Positions 14,787-23,230 of a DNA stretch of 64,000 nt are shown here, in pieces (the first letter of the stretch is position 1; the number at the start of each line of letters is the position of its first letter). A program made the translations under genes and the position numbers. Source of the DNA: Marinobacter azerbaijanicus (GTDB taxonomy: Bacteria > Pseudomonadota > Gammaproteobacteria > Pseudomonadales > Oleiphilaceae). Under the pieces are notes generated by a model that did not search any database, had not been told where the DNA came from, and worked only from the letters and a program-made list of their open reading frames with translations. The DNA lies in NCBI RefSeq assembly GCF_030250645.1, contig NZ_JASSVS010000014.1, positions 1 to 64,000 of the forward strand, read 5' to 3'.

Positions 14787-16895
14787 TCAGTGATGGATGT
14801 AACCGCTACGGAGCAACGGTTCCAGCTCCGATGCCGGCATTGGCCTTGAAAAGAAAAACCCCTGAGCGAAATCGCAACCGGCAGCCTTGAGCCAGTCCCG
14901 TTGTTCCGCGGTTTCTACACCCTCTGCCACCACCTGCAACCCCAGTTTATGAGCCATCATGATGATCGTTTCAGCGATGGCGTGGCTGTTCGACCCCGGC
15001 ACATTTTCCTGCACAAAGCTCTGGTCAATCTTCAGGTAGTTAACATCAAAGCGTTTCAGATACGCCAGCGAGGAATACCCCGTCCCGAAGTCATCCAGCG
15101 CCAGCTGAACGCCGGCCTCCCGGAGCTCCGCAAAATTTCGTGTCAGTTGCTCTGAATCGCTGAGGAAAATGTTCTCCGTGAGTTCAATGACAATACCGGT
15201 CCTGGAGTTCAGGAATGTGTCCAGGTGCGCTTCCCAGGGTCTACGGCTAATACTCTGGGTAAATTGCAGGGGCGATGAATTGATCGTGAGTTGAAACGAA
15301 CTGTCCATAAACGCGGACCAATAAACAGACTGGCTGGCGGCCTCGGAAAATACCCAGTGTTCAATGGCAGACATGAGTCCCGCTTCCTCTGCGAGGCCGA
15401 GAAACTCCTCTGGCAGCTTGATTCCCTGTTCAGGATGCTGCCACCGCAAAAGCGCCTCCGCCTTGACAATACGGTTGCTGGACAGGTCGATTATCGGCTG
15501 ATAATAAAGCCTGAGTTGTTCCTTGGCGGGTGCCTCTCGCAGGTCAGTCATCAGTTGTTGGCGCTCTGTGCGGTCGGTTCTCATAACGTCTGTGAAGTAA
15601 CACAACCGGTTACGGCCGGAATGCTTGGCCAGGTACATGGCCTGGTCGGCATCATTCAATAGCTGCTGGGCCGTGCCGGCATCTTCAGGAAACAGTGTTA
15701 TGCCGATACTGCCGGTTATGCTCACTGAGTTATCTCCCAACTGGAAGGGTTGTTCCAGCTCGGCGAGGATATTGCCGGCGATGCCCTCTATGAGCTTCAG
15801 ATCGCCAGTATCCAGCAGCAGCACCGTAAACTCATCGCCGCCAATGCGGGCAACTGTGTCCGACTGCCTCACACAGGCACTGACCCGTTCGGCGATCATT
15901 TTCAGCAGCATGTCTCCAGCTTCATGCCCGAGCCTGTCGTTGATGTCCTTGAAATGATCCAGGTCGATGTAGAGCAAAGCGAAAGGGTCACCAGTGCGGT
16001 CGGAATGGGCCGCATGCTGGTCGAGGCGGTCCATGAACAGCCTGCGATTGGGCAGCCCGGTAAGAAGATCGTAGTTGGCGTGGCGCCAGATTCTTGCTTC
16101 TGACTCCTTGCGGTGGGTAACGTCATGGGCAATCCCGGAAACGGCTTCCACCTGCCCCTGGTTGTCGATAACCGGGGCATAGAGGCACTCAAAATAACGA
16201 ATCTTGCCGGAAGGATCCTCAATAATTATCTCACTATTGCGCCGTTCCTTGTGGCGAATCACCTCTTTGAGCTTTATTTCACCATTGTATTGGGAAGGCA
16301 GAGGCATTTCGGAAAATGTCCGACCAACAATATCTTCGGCCGGCACCTGACACAGTTCAGCCATGGCCCGGTTGGCGTAAAGGAAGTCGCCATCGAGGTT
16401 CAGGATGTAGCATGGGTCCGGCAGCGAGGACAGCATGGTTTCGAACAGTCGCCCCTGTTGCTGTTTTCTCAGAGCGTAGTTTTCAATGGATTGAGCCAGG
16501 GCAATGTCGATCTCGTTGTCGAACCGGATCAGCTCCTGAGCACTCTCCTTGTCAATATAACCCTCGTACTGTACCCAAAGCTCAATAACTGTAAGGCGTA
16601 AAGCACGGAATTCGGCTGCCACATGCACAATGTCTGCACCCAAATCGTGCCTTTCGGAGCCATGGATGCGGGCGCTGCCCATACTGTCGGGATGTCGGGG
16701 ACAGAATTCATCAAAGCGATCATGACCGATGGGCTGCCGCTCAAGCTCTACGGCGATACCAAGTAATATCTCTTCAATGTGATCGCGTAATTCTTCTCTG
16801 GTCAGGCGCGGAACGGGCAGAATCTGTTTGGCATCGTATTCCCATATCCGCAAGATATCTTCCATGTGGGCGCGAATAAACTCGGGTAGTCTCAT
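14787..16895 (-). CDS. PAS-GGDEF-EAL c-di-GMP turnover protein
   Basis: A 702-aa cytosolic signalling protein. Residues about 1-150 form an all-helical sensor domain like the RsbRD N-terminal domain. A PAS domain follows (about 170-290: LPDPCYILNLDGDFLYANRA), then GGDEF (about 300-450) and EAL (about 455-700). The cyclase site is an intact RIGGDEF with an inhibitory-site RQSD five residues before it. The phosphodiesterase site is also intact (KAEALLRWQHP, DDFGTGYSS). It could therefore make and break c-di-GMP, with direction set by the sensor domains. No transmembrane helix. Transcribed alone. Confidence 0.9.
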   Translation of the reverse strand: MRLPEFIRAHMEDILRIWEYDAKQILPVPRLTREELRDHIEEILLGIAVELERQPIGHDRFDEFCPRHPDSMGSARIHGSERHDLGADIVHVAAEFRALRLTVIELWVQYEGYIDKESAQELIRFDNEIDIALAQSIENYALRKQQQGRLFETMLSSLPDPCYILNLDGDFLYANRAMAELCQVPAEDIVGRTFSEMPLPSQYNGEIKLKEVIRHKERRNSEIIIEDPSGKIRYFECLYAPVIDNQGQVEAVSGIAHDVTHRKESEARIWRHANYDLLTGLPNRRLFMDRLDQHAAHSDRTGDPFALLYIDLDHFKDINDRLGHEAGDMLLKMIAERVSACVRQSDTVARIGGDEFTVLLLDTGDLKLIEGIAGNILAELEQPFQLGDNSVSITGSIGITLFPEDAGTAQQLLNDADQAMYLAKHSGRNRLCYFTDVMRTDRTERQQLMTDLREAPAKEQLRLYYQPIIDLSSNRIVKAEALLRWQHPEQGIKLPEEFLGLAEEAGLMSAIEHWVFSEAASQSVYWSAFMDSSFQLTINSSPLQFTQSISRRPWEAHLDTFLNSRTGIVIELTENIFLSDSEQLTRNFAELREAGVQLALDDFGTGYSSLAYLKRFDVNYLKIDQSFVQENVPGSNSHAIAETIIMMAHKLGLQVVAEGVETAEQRDWLKAAGCDFAQGFFFSRPMPASELEPLLRSGYIHH

Positions 16896-16990
16896 CCTTA
16901 CTCACCTCGCGCGTTCGTTGAAGGACTCCACTCTTTAATGTGGTCTACCGAGTATCTTTTTTCAATCAAACAGTGCTCATTGAAAATGGC

Positions 16991-18727
16991 TCAGGATAGC
17001 GCGGTTTCTACCGCGTCTAGAAAACCTGCCATGTCCACCACCTGCTCCGAAGCGGGATCAACGGTCTTGCCCTTCAGGTCTGCGGTGACAATCCCTCTGT
17101 CGACGGTATTGGTCAATGCCGCCTTGAGGTTGACGGCGTATTCAGCCAGAGGCTCATTACCTTCCCGCTCACCGAGGGTTTCCAGGGCGTTGGCCAGTGC
17201 GAAAATCAGCGCGGACGGATTAAAGTGGGCGTCCCGGCCCTCGCTCTCCAGGTATTTCAGGTAGAGATCATGGGCGGTGCCATGGGGCGCCTCGAAGAGC
17301 ATGGTGCCGTCCTTGCTCTCTATGATGGAGCTGGCGGTGGCCAGGCTGCCGCCGAGGGCGGCGGAGATGTCCGAGAAGATGTCGCCGTCCAGATTCTGGG
17401 AGGGATAGAGGGCGTTTCTCGGAGGGTCAGTAATCATTTTCTTGAGCTGGCTGGAAGGCCGCATGATCATGAACGATGGCGGTGGTGTGTGATCACGAGC
17501 CAGTTCCCGACGCACTTCAGTAATCACGTCGCTGAAAACTTCGTCGTACTCCATGTACTCACGTTTGAGGCCGAAGTAGACCTCTTTATCCTTGCGGGAT
17601 GCGTCGCGGAACACCTGGGCCACCCAGTCCTTGATGGCTTCACGATCATTGGACATGAGCAGCATGGGGTCACCTTTCCGGACATGGCGTGCGTGCTTTT
17701 CGTCGCCATCGACGATCACCTTGAGAATGCCGTCCTCCTGTGCCGGCATGTTGAAGCTGCCGTACTGGTCACCACCGCCGGCGCTCATGCGGGAAATGGA
17801 TACGTGGGCACCCCGGCTGGGGATGCCAAACTCCCGCAATTGGTTGACAAGTTTCAACAGCTTGCGCCCGGTAGTGTTGTCAGGCACGCCCCATAGTGCC
17901 CGCTCTGGCGGGTTGGACACGATGCGCGCGGCCTGGGCGTCAATAAGCTCGTAATAGTAGTTCAGCCCCAGACCACTGATCTGCTTACGGTAATCGTTTT
18001 CGTAGATCTCCTCTATCGCCGCGCGCATGACACCGTCGTAACCGGGGATAACAGTGTCTTTCAGTCCCAGGTAGACATCGCGTTTCTCGTCGATGGCGCG
18101 CTGGAAAAAGTGGTGAGCCCAGGCCTTGACGTCTTCCAGATCATTGGTCGCCAGCAGCCAGGGATCGCCCTTGCGGATCTCGCGGCGGTGCAACTCAATC
18201 GGGTCGCCGCTGCTGCCCACAAACATCAGTTTGACCACGCCAGTGGCCAGTGAGAGCTGGTTAAAGCTGTCTTTTATGCCACCGAATTCCATGGTGTCAA
18301 CTTCGATGTCACGTCCGATCCAGTCCGGCCGGCTGATCTTGAGATTGCGGAACTGGATGTCCTCGCGGGTAATGTTACCGCTGATACCCTTGCGGATGGC
18401 GCCGTTGGGGGATTTGGTGGCCAGCGGATGCAGGTTCTCGGCATCCACTTCCGGATGCTTGCGAAGCAGTTCCTCCAGTTGCTGGCGGTTGACAGTCATA
18501 CCGGCGTTCTTAACGCCGACGCCGTGGCGTTGCAGGGCTTCAATGGCCTGGGTTACGGCTTCACCATTGGTCAGAAGTCGGTGTTCCGCGGACAGATCGA
18601 TTTGCTCAAGCTGGATTTTCAGGCGCGCGGTCACGAATTTTTCGAGAATCTTCTCGAAAGCAACCTGGGCCATCTCATCCCCGTGAAGGATGACCAGAGG
18701 CGAAGTTACATTGATCCTGCTGTCCAT
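16991..18727 (-). CDS. Long isocitrate dehydrogenase-like enzyme with internal duplication
   Basis: The 578-aa protein matches dimeric, eukaryote-like NADP-isocitrate dehydrogenases (usually about 400 aa). Visible features are HGDEMAQVAFEKI near 15, the substrate loop KSPNGAIRKGISGNITRED near 105, metal-binding LDGDIFSD near 446, and APHGTAHD near 480. The extra length comes from a tandem duplication. Residues about 149-280 and 317-441 align (RKGDPWLLATND / RKGDPMLLMSND; VYLGLKDT / VYFGLKRE; SNPPERALW / TDPPRNALY). The first copy keeps the catalytic KDT Lys and the YYELIDAQ Tyr/Asp segment; the second keeps the metal aspartates. It is 39 bp downstream of mqo on the same strand, so both probably serve the TCA cycle. 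Cofactor preference is not proven. Confidence 0.8.
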   Translation of the reverse strand: MDSRINVTSPLVILHGDEMAQVAFEKILEKFVTARLKIQLEQIDLSAEHRLLTNGEAVTQAIEALQRHGVGVKNAGMTVNRQQLEELLRKHPEVDAENLHPLATKSPNGAIRKGISGNITREDIQFRNLKISRPDWIGRDIEVDTMEFGGIKDSFNQLSLATGVVKLMFVGSSGDPIELHRREIRKGDPWLLATNDLEDVKAWAHHFFQRAIDEKRDVYLGLKDTVIPGYDGVMRAAIEEIYENDYRKQISGLGLNYYYELIDAQAARIVSNPPERALWGVPDNTTGRKLLKLVNQLREFGIPSRGAHVSISRMSAGGGDQYGSFNMPAQEDGILKVIVDGDEKHARHVRKGDPMLLMSNDREAIKDWVAQVFRDASRKDKEVYFGLKREYMEYDEVFSDVITEVRRELARDHTPPPSFMIMRPSSQLKKMITDPPRNALYPSQNLDGDIFSDISAALGGSLATASSIIESKDGTMLFEAPHGTAHDLYLKYLESEGRDAHFNPSALIFALANALETLGEREGNEPLAEYAVNLKAALTNTVDRGIVTADLKGKTVDPASEQVVDMAGFLDAVETALS

Positions 18728-18766
18728 AATGTCTCCCTGCGGTATCGGCAGTGTGGGTCGGACTCA

Positions 18767-20227
18767 TTACGCTCCGGACTGGACTATTCCCAACTGTCTG
18801 TTCACTTCATCGCGAATCTTCCGATAACGATCCGGATCCCTGATCAGTGTATTCAGGTCATCTTCAGGAAAGATCTCACGCTTCTTTTTCTGGGCGTCTT
18901 CGTTAGAAAATATAGACGGTATCAACTGTTCCAGACAGCGCAGCATGACCTCGGGGGAGACAGAGGCGCCAGGTGATGCTCCCAGTAAAGTCCCGTAGGT
19001 TTTGTCAGAGGAAACAAGAATTTCCGTGCCCATCTGCAGATCCCCGTCCTTGATGATCTGCACCCGCTGGCCCGCTTCGATCGGCTTCCAATCGAATTTT
19101 TTGCTCAGCCCGGGGGCAAAGCTCTCAAGTTCTTCGAGCATGCTCTTTTCACCCTTGAAGGTCTCTGAAACCAGATACTTGACCAGAGGGAAGTGCTCTA
19201 GGGCGACGTTCAGCAAACCCGGGATATCGTGCAGCCGGATTGAGCTCAGGTAATCAAAGAATCCACGCCCTTTCTCAAGAACCGGTTTAAAGGATGCGAA
19301 AGGACCAAACAGCAGATAGTGCCTGCCATCCACGACCCGCAGATCCAGATGCGGCACAGACATGGGGGGCGCGCCAACTTTCGCTTTGCCATAGGTTTTG
19401 GCGCGGTAATCCTTCGCCTGCTCTTCGCTGATCTCAGCCCGCAGGAACCGGCCTCCCACAGGAAAGCCCGCAAACCGACTCCGGAATGGCAGGTGGCTTT
19501 TCTTCAGCAGCGGAAATGCGCCTCCACCGGCACCCACAAAGAGTACATCCGCCCTATGCTGAACCGGTGCCCCGTTTTTACGGGCCTCGATAAGCCAGCG
19601 CCCTGTGGGGCTCCTGTGCACGCGTTTTACATGGGTGCCATATTCAATCTGCACACCTAACTTTTGCGCTGCGTGCGCCGCCATCCGCTCGGTTAACGCA
19701 CCAAAGTTAACGTCTGTCCCGGTTTCAATAACCGTAGCCGCCATTTTTTCATGGCGGGGACGCTCTTCCATTGTGTAGGGGATCCAGCTTTTGATTTCAT
19801 CAAAGTCTTCCGAGTAACGCATGTGCTCGAAAAAATGATGGGCTGACATTTCCTTAAATCGCAGTCTCAGCTCTTCAATGGCCGGCTCGGAGACGATGGT
19901 GCAGTGCTTGGTCTGGTTAATGAACGTTTTAGGGTCTTTGATGGCGCCCTTTCTGATCAGATAGGCCCAGAACTGTTTGGCAACATTGAACTGGGCATGG
20001 ATCTTCAGCGCCTTTTCGACCGAAATCACCTCTTCATCCACGGGGGTGTAGTTGAGCTCGCAGTTCGCTTCATGGCCCGTGCCGGCGTTCCAGAATGCAG
20101 AGGAGTTTCCCGCCCCGGCACTGCCCAGCCGTTCCAGGATGGTAATATCCAGGTCGGGTGCCATTTCTTTTGCCAGAGTGGCAAAAGTGGTTCCCATTAT
20201 CCCCGCGCCGATGATGATTACATTCAT
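18767..20227 (-). CDS. mqo: Malate:quinone oxidoreductase
   Basis: The 486-aa protein is an FAD-dependent malate:quinone oxidoreductase, a peripheral inner-membrane enzyme oxidising malate to oxaloacetate with transfer to quinone. The N-terminal dinucleotide motif IIGAGIMGTTFATL and typical FWNAGTGHEANCELNYTP near 45 are present, as are conserved C-terminal segments (LLGASPGASVSPEVML). Length matches the family (about 490). It is followed at 39 bp by the isocitrate dehydrogenase gene and probably shares its promoter. A 60-bp gap with AT-rich sequence separates it from the molybdenum enzyme gene upstream. Confidence 0.92.
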   Translation of the reverse strand: MNVIIIGAGIMGTTFATLAKEMAPDLDITILERLGSAGAGNSSAFWNAGTGHEANCELNYTPVDEEVISVEKALKIHAQFNVAKQFWAYLIRKGAIKDPKTFINQTKHCTIVSEPAIEELRLRFKEMSAHHFFEHMRYSEDFDEIKSWIPYTMEERPRHEKMAATVIETGTDVNFGALTERMAAHAAQKLGVQIEYGTHVKRVHRSPTGRWLIEARKNGAPVQHRADVLFVGAGGGAFPLLKKSHLPFRSRFAGFPVGGRFLRAEISEEQAKDYRAKTYGKAKVGAPPMSVPHLDLRVVDGRHYLLFGPFASFKPVLEKGRGFFDYLSSIRLHDIPGLLNVALEHFPLVKYLVSETFKGEKSMLEELESFAPGLSKKFDWKPIEAGQRVQIIKDGDLQMGTEILVSSDKTYGTLLGASPGASVSPEVMLRCLEQLIPSIFSNEDAQKKKREIFPEDDLNTLIRDPDRYRKIRDEVNRQLGIVQSGA

Positions 20228-20287
20228 TGAGTCTATTCGCCTTTTTTGAAGAAACCTGTATACGATAATCGAGCGTCTGCACGGGCG

Positions 20288-22618
20288 CTAGCTCAGTTGG
20301 TTGCCAACGGGGAGACGCCGTATGCGTTTTCCGGTGGCGGCATAGATGGCATTGCAAAGCGCCGGTGCAACTGGCGGCAGGCCGGGTTCGCCGACACCGC
20401 CCATGGCGTCGTCGGGATTGTTGATCAGGTGCACCCTCACCACTTTCGGCGCATCCGGCATCCGTGGGATCAGATAGCTGTCAAAGTTTGACTGCTGGGC
20501 AACGCCATTTTCGAAGGTCACCTCGCTTTGGAGCGCGATGCCGATGCCCATCACACAGGAGCCCTCCATCTGCGCCCGTATTCGCTCCGGATTGGCCTGC
20601 GGACCACAGTCGAAGGCAATGTCCGCCCGGTGTATGGTCAGTTCGCCCTCATCGCTCACCTCCACGTCAAAGACAATGGCGGTATAGGAGACAAAGCTGT
20701 GGTGGAAGGCCAGTCCAAGGCCGCGCCCCTTGCCAGTCTCACGCCCCCAGCCGGCCTCTTCAGTGGCTCGCTCTATCACCCTGCGCATGCGGGCAACGTC
20801 AATCGGGTACAGGTCCGGGTCTTCATCGTAGTTCCAGCCATCTCCGACGGTGAGGTTGTGAACTTCGCGGCCGGGCCCCAGAAGTTCCAGCACGTAGTCG
20901 CGGTGGTCCTTGCCAGCTGCCACGGCCATTTCATGGGCAAAACTCTGGATGGCCCAGGCATGAGGCAGATTGTACACCGAGCGGAACCAGCCAATGCGGA
21001 CATGGGCCGGTGCGGGTGGATTTTCCAGCCGGATTGCAGGAATACTGAATGGCATGGTGTTGAAACCCATGCCCAGCTCGAATTCTCCCTTGTGTTTGGG
21101 GTCCGGGGCGAAGAGCGAGGCGATACTGGGAGACAGGGTCCGGTGGCGCCAGCTGGTTGCCTTGCCTTCCCCGTCCAGCCCCGCTTCCAGATGATCCACG
21201 GAGACCGCGTGAAAGTAGGCATGCTGGATATCATCCTCACGGGACCACTGCAGCTTGACGGGCTGTCCCTCGAATTCTTTCGCGACCCGGGCCGCTTCGA
21301 TCACGAAATCCGGCTTTGATTTGCGCCCGAAGCCACCACCGAGCAGCGTCTGATGGACGGTCACGTTCTCCTTATCCATCTCCAGTAATTCCGCAATGCC
21401 CTCGCGGGTCGCCCTCGGGTTCTGGACCGGTGCCCAGGCCTCAGCTTTACCATCCCTGATTCTGACCACCGCCACCGGCGGTTCCATGGGGGCCTGTGCC
21501 ATATGGGGCATGTAGTAAGTCGCTGATACCCGTTTATCGGCATTTTTCAGGGCGGTCTCGACATCGCCGGACTGGCGGATGACCTTACCGGGGGACTGCG
21601 CCGCCTTTTCCAGGGATTCCCGGTAGGCATCCGAGGTGTAATCAGCATTGCCCCCGGCCGGTGCGGTGTCCCATTCAATCTTCAGGGCCCTTCGGCCTTC
21701 CATGGCAGCCCAGGTATTGGTAGCCACCACAGCGACCCCGCCAAGTGGCTTGAATACCGCCGGCTGGCCGGTGCCCTCTATCCGGACCACCTTTTTCACA
21801 CCAGTGACTTCCAGGGCTTCCGTGGCATCGACATTTTTTACTTGGGCCCCGTAAACGGGAGGGCGGGCGACAACCGCATAAAGGGTGTCCTCCAGATTCA
21901 CATCAGCGCCAAAAACCGCCTTGCCAGTGACAATGTCCTCACCATCAATGGCCTTGGGGCAAGCGGACTTCAATTCACCGTTGATGAGCCCGGATTCCTT
22001 GCCAATAAAGCGCAGTTCATCGTCGGATTTCAGGACCAGGGCGTCCCTGCCCGGAACATCAAGCTCCCTGGCGGCCTTTGCAAGCTCTCCAAATCCGAGC
22101 TCCCGGCCCGTAGCAGGGTGCACCACCTTATGGACCTCTGCTCTCACCTCGTGTACCGGGACATCCCATTGACTGGCGGCGGCCTGCTCAAGCATCAGCC
22201 TGGCGGCGGCGGCCGCACGGCGCATGGGTTGATACCAGTGGCGCATACTGCGGGAGCCATCGGTGTTCTGGTTGCCATACCTGTCCTGGTCAGCATCCGC
22301 CTGCTGCGCCCGAACCTGGTCCCAGTCCGCGCCCAGTTCATCGGCTGCCACCATGACCAGGCTGGTGCGGATGCCCTGCCCCATCTCGGCACGGTTATTG
22401 ATGATTGTGACCACGCCATCGGAACTGATCTGGATAAACACATTCGGGTCATCCACCCAGCCACCGGGCATGGCGCCGGCGCCAAACTGGGCCTGTTCAT
22501 TGGCCAGCCCAAGGTCCCAGCGGGCTGCCAGCAGCAGTGCCGAGCCCCCGGCCAGCCCCTTCAGAAGGCCGCGACGGCTGATGTTGGCAAGCAGCAGTGT
22601 ATCGTCTGATCGGCTCAT
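20288..22618 (-). CDS. Xanthine dehydrogenase-family molybdopterin-binding subunit (IorB-like)
   Basis: This 776-aa subunit resembles the large subunit of isoquinoline 1-oxidoreductase and related two-subunit aldehyde or N-heterocycle hydroxylases. A twin-arginine signal (SRRGLLKG near 14, then a hydrophobic run) suggests Tat export to the periplasm with its partner. Molybdenum-cofactor motifs include EMGQGIRTSL near 78, LLGGGFGRK near 428 and the catalytic-Glu segment GGVGEPGLPP near 745. No separate FAD subunit gene is present, so electrons probably go to a cytochrome or quinone. Its start overlaps the Fe-S subunit stop by 4 bp. The substrate is unknown. Confidence 0.87.
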   Translation of the reverse strand: MSRSDDTLLLANISRRGLLKGLAGGSALLLAARWDLGLANEQAQFGAGAMPGGWVDDPNVFIQISSDGVVTIINNRAEMGQGIRTSLVMVAADELGADWDQVRAQQADADQDRYGNQNTDGSRSMRHWYQPMRRAAAAARLMLEQAAASQWDVPVHEVRAEVHKVVHPATGRELGFGELAKAARELDVPGRDALVLKSDDELRFIGKESGLINGELKSACPKAIDGEDIVTGKAVFGADVNLEDTLYAVVARPPVYGAQVKNVDATEALEVTGVKKVVRIEGTGQPAVFKPLGGVAVVATNTWAAMEGRRALKIEWDTAPAGGNADYTSDAYRESLEKAAQSPGKVIRQSGDVETALKNADKRVSATYYMPHMAQAPMEPPVAVVRIRDGKAEAWAPVQNPRATREGIAELLEMDKENVTVHQTLLGGGFGRKSKPDFVIEAARVAKEFEGQPVKLQWSREDDIQHAYFHAVSVDHLEAGLDGEGKATSWRHRTLSPSIASLFAPDPKHKGEFELGMGFNTMPFSIPAIRLENPPAPAHVRIGWFRSVYNLPHAWAIQSFAHEMAVAAGKDHRDYVLELLGPGREVHNLTVGDGWNYDEDPDLYPIDVARMRRVIERATEEAGWGRETGKGRGLGLAFHHSFVSYTAIVFDVEVSDEGELTIHRADIAFDCGPQANPERIRAQMEGSCVMGIGIALQSEVTFENGVAQQSNFDSYLIPRMPDAPKVVRVHLINNPDDAMGGVGEPGLPPVAPALCNAIYAATGKRIRRLPVGNQLS

Positions 22619-23076
22619 GAGCTGGTCTCCTTGTCTGCCGCGCGTTCAATGGCCGCCAGGATCCGGTTGTAAGTGCCACAGCGACAGAGGTTGCCAGCCA
22701 TGGCATCAACAATTTCCCGGGTATCCGGTTCGGGGTTTTTCTTTAACAGCGCGGTGGCGTTCATAATCTGTCCACCCTGGCAATACCCGCATTGGGCCAC
22801 GCCCAGGTCCAGCCAGGCCTGCTGCACTTTCCTGCCAACCGGGTCGTCGGCCATCGCCTCAATGGTCGTGATCTCTCCCTTGGCGGCAGAGACCGGTGTT
22901 ATGCAGGACCGCGTTGCCACCCCATCCAGGTGGACGGTGCAGGCGCCGCACTCGGAGATTCCGCATCCGAACTTTGTGCCTTTCATTCCAACAACGTCGC
23001 GAATGGCCCACAGCAGGGGCATATTGTCGGGAACGTCCAGCTCGTGCTTTTGTCCGTTTATGGTCAGGGTAATCAT
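22615..23076 (-). CDS. [2Fe-2S] subunit of a molybdenum hydroxylase (IorA-like)
   Basis: The 153-aa protein carries both 2Fe-2S sets of the xanthine oxidase family: the plant-type CGISECGAC site near 40 and the CGYCQGGQ...CRCGTYNRI site at about 100-140. Length matches the small subunit of IorAB-type enzymes. It passes electrons from the molybdenum subunit to an external acceptor. It is first in a two-gene operon with a 4-bp overlap. It has no signal peptide of its own, so if exported it would travel with the Tat-tagged large subunit. Confidence 0.9.
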   Translation of the reverse strand: MITLTINGQKHELDVPDNMPLLWAIRDVVGMKGTKFGCGISECGACTVHLDGVATRSCITPVSAAKGEITTIEAMADDPVGRKVQQAWLDLGVAQCGYCQGGQIMNATALLKKNPEPDTREIVDAMAGNLCRCGTYNRILAAIERAADKETSS

Positions 23077-23176
23077 TGATCTGCCTCATCATCACATGGC
23101 CGCGGCTGGGGCGAAATTGAACTGAAATAGTAAGCTTAGTAGCTATGGGCACGTGTCACCAACCCACCTGGCGATA

Positions 23177-23202
23177 CACGGGCCCGAATTCCGGGCCCCG
23201 TG
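23177..23202. terminator. GC-rich hairpin after the cusA stop
   Basis: CACGGGCCCG (23177-23186) pairs with CGGGCCCCGTG (23192-23202) with a one-base bulge. It lies in the gap after the RND operon and before the molybdenum hydroxylase operon on the minus strand. There is no T-tract. It is a candidate boundary between the two transcripts. Confidence 0.4.
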
Positions 23203-23230
23203 ATGGTTAACATTCCAGGGCCCACAGCAG

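Noticed and set aside
20282..20300. GCTAGCTCAGTTGGT, a match to a tRNA D-arm
   Set aside because: It lies at the 3' end of the molybdenum-subunit coding sequence on the minus strand (codons for VGNQLS and stop). No anticodon arm, T-loop or acceptor stem follows.
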